Positions 63,659 to 64,000 of a stretch of 64,000 nucleotides of DNA are shown here, one piece after another. Below the pieces are notes generated by a model that saw nothing but the letters and a program-made list of their open reading frames with translations, was not told where the DNA came from and did no database searches. How positions within the stretch are numbered: position 1 is the first letter of the stretch; each line of letters begins with the position of its first letter. The position numbers were made by a program, and so were the translations under genes. This stretch comes from an uncultured Opitutales bacterium (GTDB lineage Bacteria > Verrucomicrobiota > Verrucomicrobiia > Opitutales > Seribacteraceae): contig CALSTX010000006.1 in the NCBI GenBank assembly GCA_943789375.1, positions 62,001-126,000 on the forward strand. The letters are read 5' to 3'.

Positions 63659-64000
63659 ATGCCAGAATTTAATTACTTGGCAGTTAATTCAAAAGGGAAA
63701 ACTATCCAAGGGAATTTAGAGGCGGATAATCTCAAGGATGCCCGAAGTACTCTCCGTGATGAAGGGTTAACCCCATTGAAACTCCAAGTTTCTGACCTTG
63801 CTGTTGCAAGTAGCAAGGCCTCCAAAAAAAGTAATGCTAAGCAGAGCAAAGAAACAAAACCTTCCTTAGTTAAGTCCTTCAGTAAGGGAAGTTCTAAGGG
63901 AGAGAAAGTGGGGTTGGAATTTCTAAAGAGATTGGTTGAGCTTCACGCAAGTGGCATGCCAGTCGCAGATGCAGTCAAACTTCTCAATCATCGATTATCT
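63659..64000 (+). CDS. gspF: Type II secretion inner-membrane protein GspF (partial)
   Basis: The first 114 codons of a gene that runs off the right edge, starting at ATG 63659. It shows the GspF N-terminus (FNYLAVNSKGKTIQGNLEAD, then ARSTLRDEGLTPLKL), an unusually long Ser/Lys-rich linker, and the start of the first T2SSF domain (FLKRLVELHASGMPVADAV). GspF is the membrane platform worked by GspE. Confidence 0.92.
   Translation, partial: MPEFNYLAVNSKGKTIQGNLEADNLKDARSTLRDEGLTPLKLQVSDLAVASSKASKKSNAKQSKETKPSLVKSFSKGSSKGEKVGLEFLKRLVELHASGMPVADAVKLLNHRLS

Overview
The window looks like chromosomal DNA from a free-living, probably marine member of the Verrucomicrobiota (Puniceicoccales/Opitutales-like). 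This is inferred from gene families and not from a marker gene. The supporting families are planctomycete/verrucomicrobial cytochrome proteins (PSCyt1, DUF1549, DUF1553), DUF1501 and PPC-domain secreted proteins, a verrucomicrobial-style tyrosine recombinase, a Trp-rich C-terminal module on a giant exported protein, and a WD40-cytochrome fusion. Base composition is moderate and coding density is high on both strands.

Layout. 1-2280 is the right end of a probable integrated element. It holds a leftward phage-like fragment, a small helix-turn-helix protein read from a near-consensus promoter without a leader, and a frameshifted integrase ending beside tRNA-Thr(CGT). 2431-9042 carries exported or regulatory single genes: a MORN-like lipoprotein, a LysR regulator, a discoidin-domain protein, a TPR protein coupled to an orphan pseudopilin, and a protease/LamG/SirB1/TPR fusion. 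9089-18078 is a leftward run of four genes (DUF1501, PPC protein, PSCyt1-DUF1549-DUF1553, PSCyt1-WD40) typical of secreted polymer-degradation loci. 18085-31434 is mixed housekeeping: RmuC, a monooxygenase-fold protein, VanZ-like, a TIM-barrel isomerase, an orphan cytosine methyltransferase, DUF4396, a cyclic-nucleotide-binding membrane protein facing a Ser/Thr kinase, TrhO, an SGNH hydrolase, RidA and an acetate-type Na+ symporter with its DUF4212 subunit. Two decayed genes lie here (18471-18739 and 28680-29332). 31587-41310 encodes a giant cadherin-repeat surface protein of about 2930 residues, split by one frameshift, with an outer-membrane barrel gene directly attached. 41377-53388 is core metabolism: mutS, galK, hup, ygfZ, DAHP synthase, malate dehydrogenase, tRNA-Leu(CAA), rsfS, nadD, a diadenylate cyclase and a lone nuoA. 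53543-64000 is a type II secretion operon (G-H-I-J-K-L-M-D-C-like-E-F) running off the right edge.

The two most unusual proteins are signalling fusions. The gene at 51603-52958 joins a PTS EIIA domain, with its phospho-accepting histidine, to a pyruvate-kinase-C-like domain and a DacZ-type diadenylate cyclase, which suggests c-di-AMP synthesis tied to sugar-phosphotransfer state. The secretion ATPase GspE (61428-63653) carries a complete two-component receiver domain inserted inside its N-terminal domain, which suggests secretion controlled by phosphorylation. A third oddity is an FG-GAP/VCBS block inserted in the middle of a cadherin repeat of the giant surface protein.
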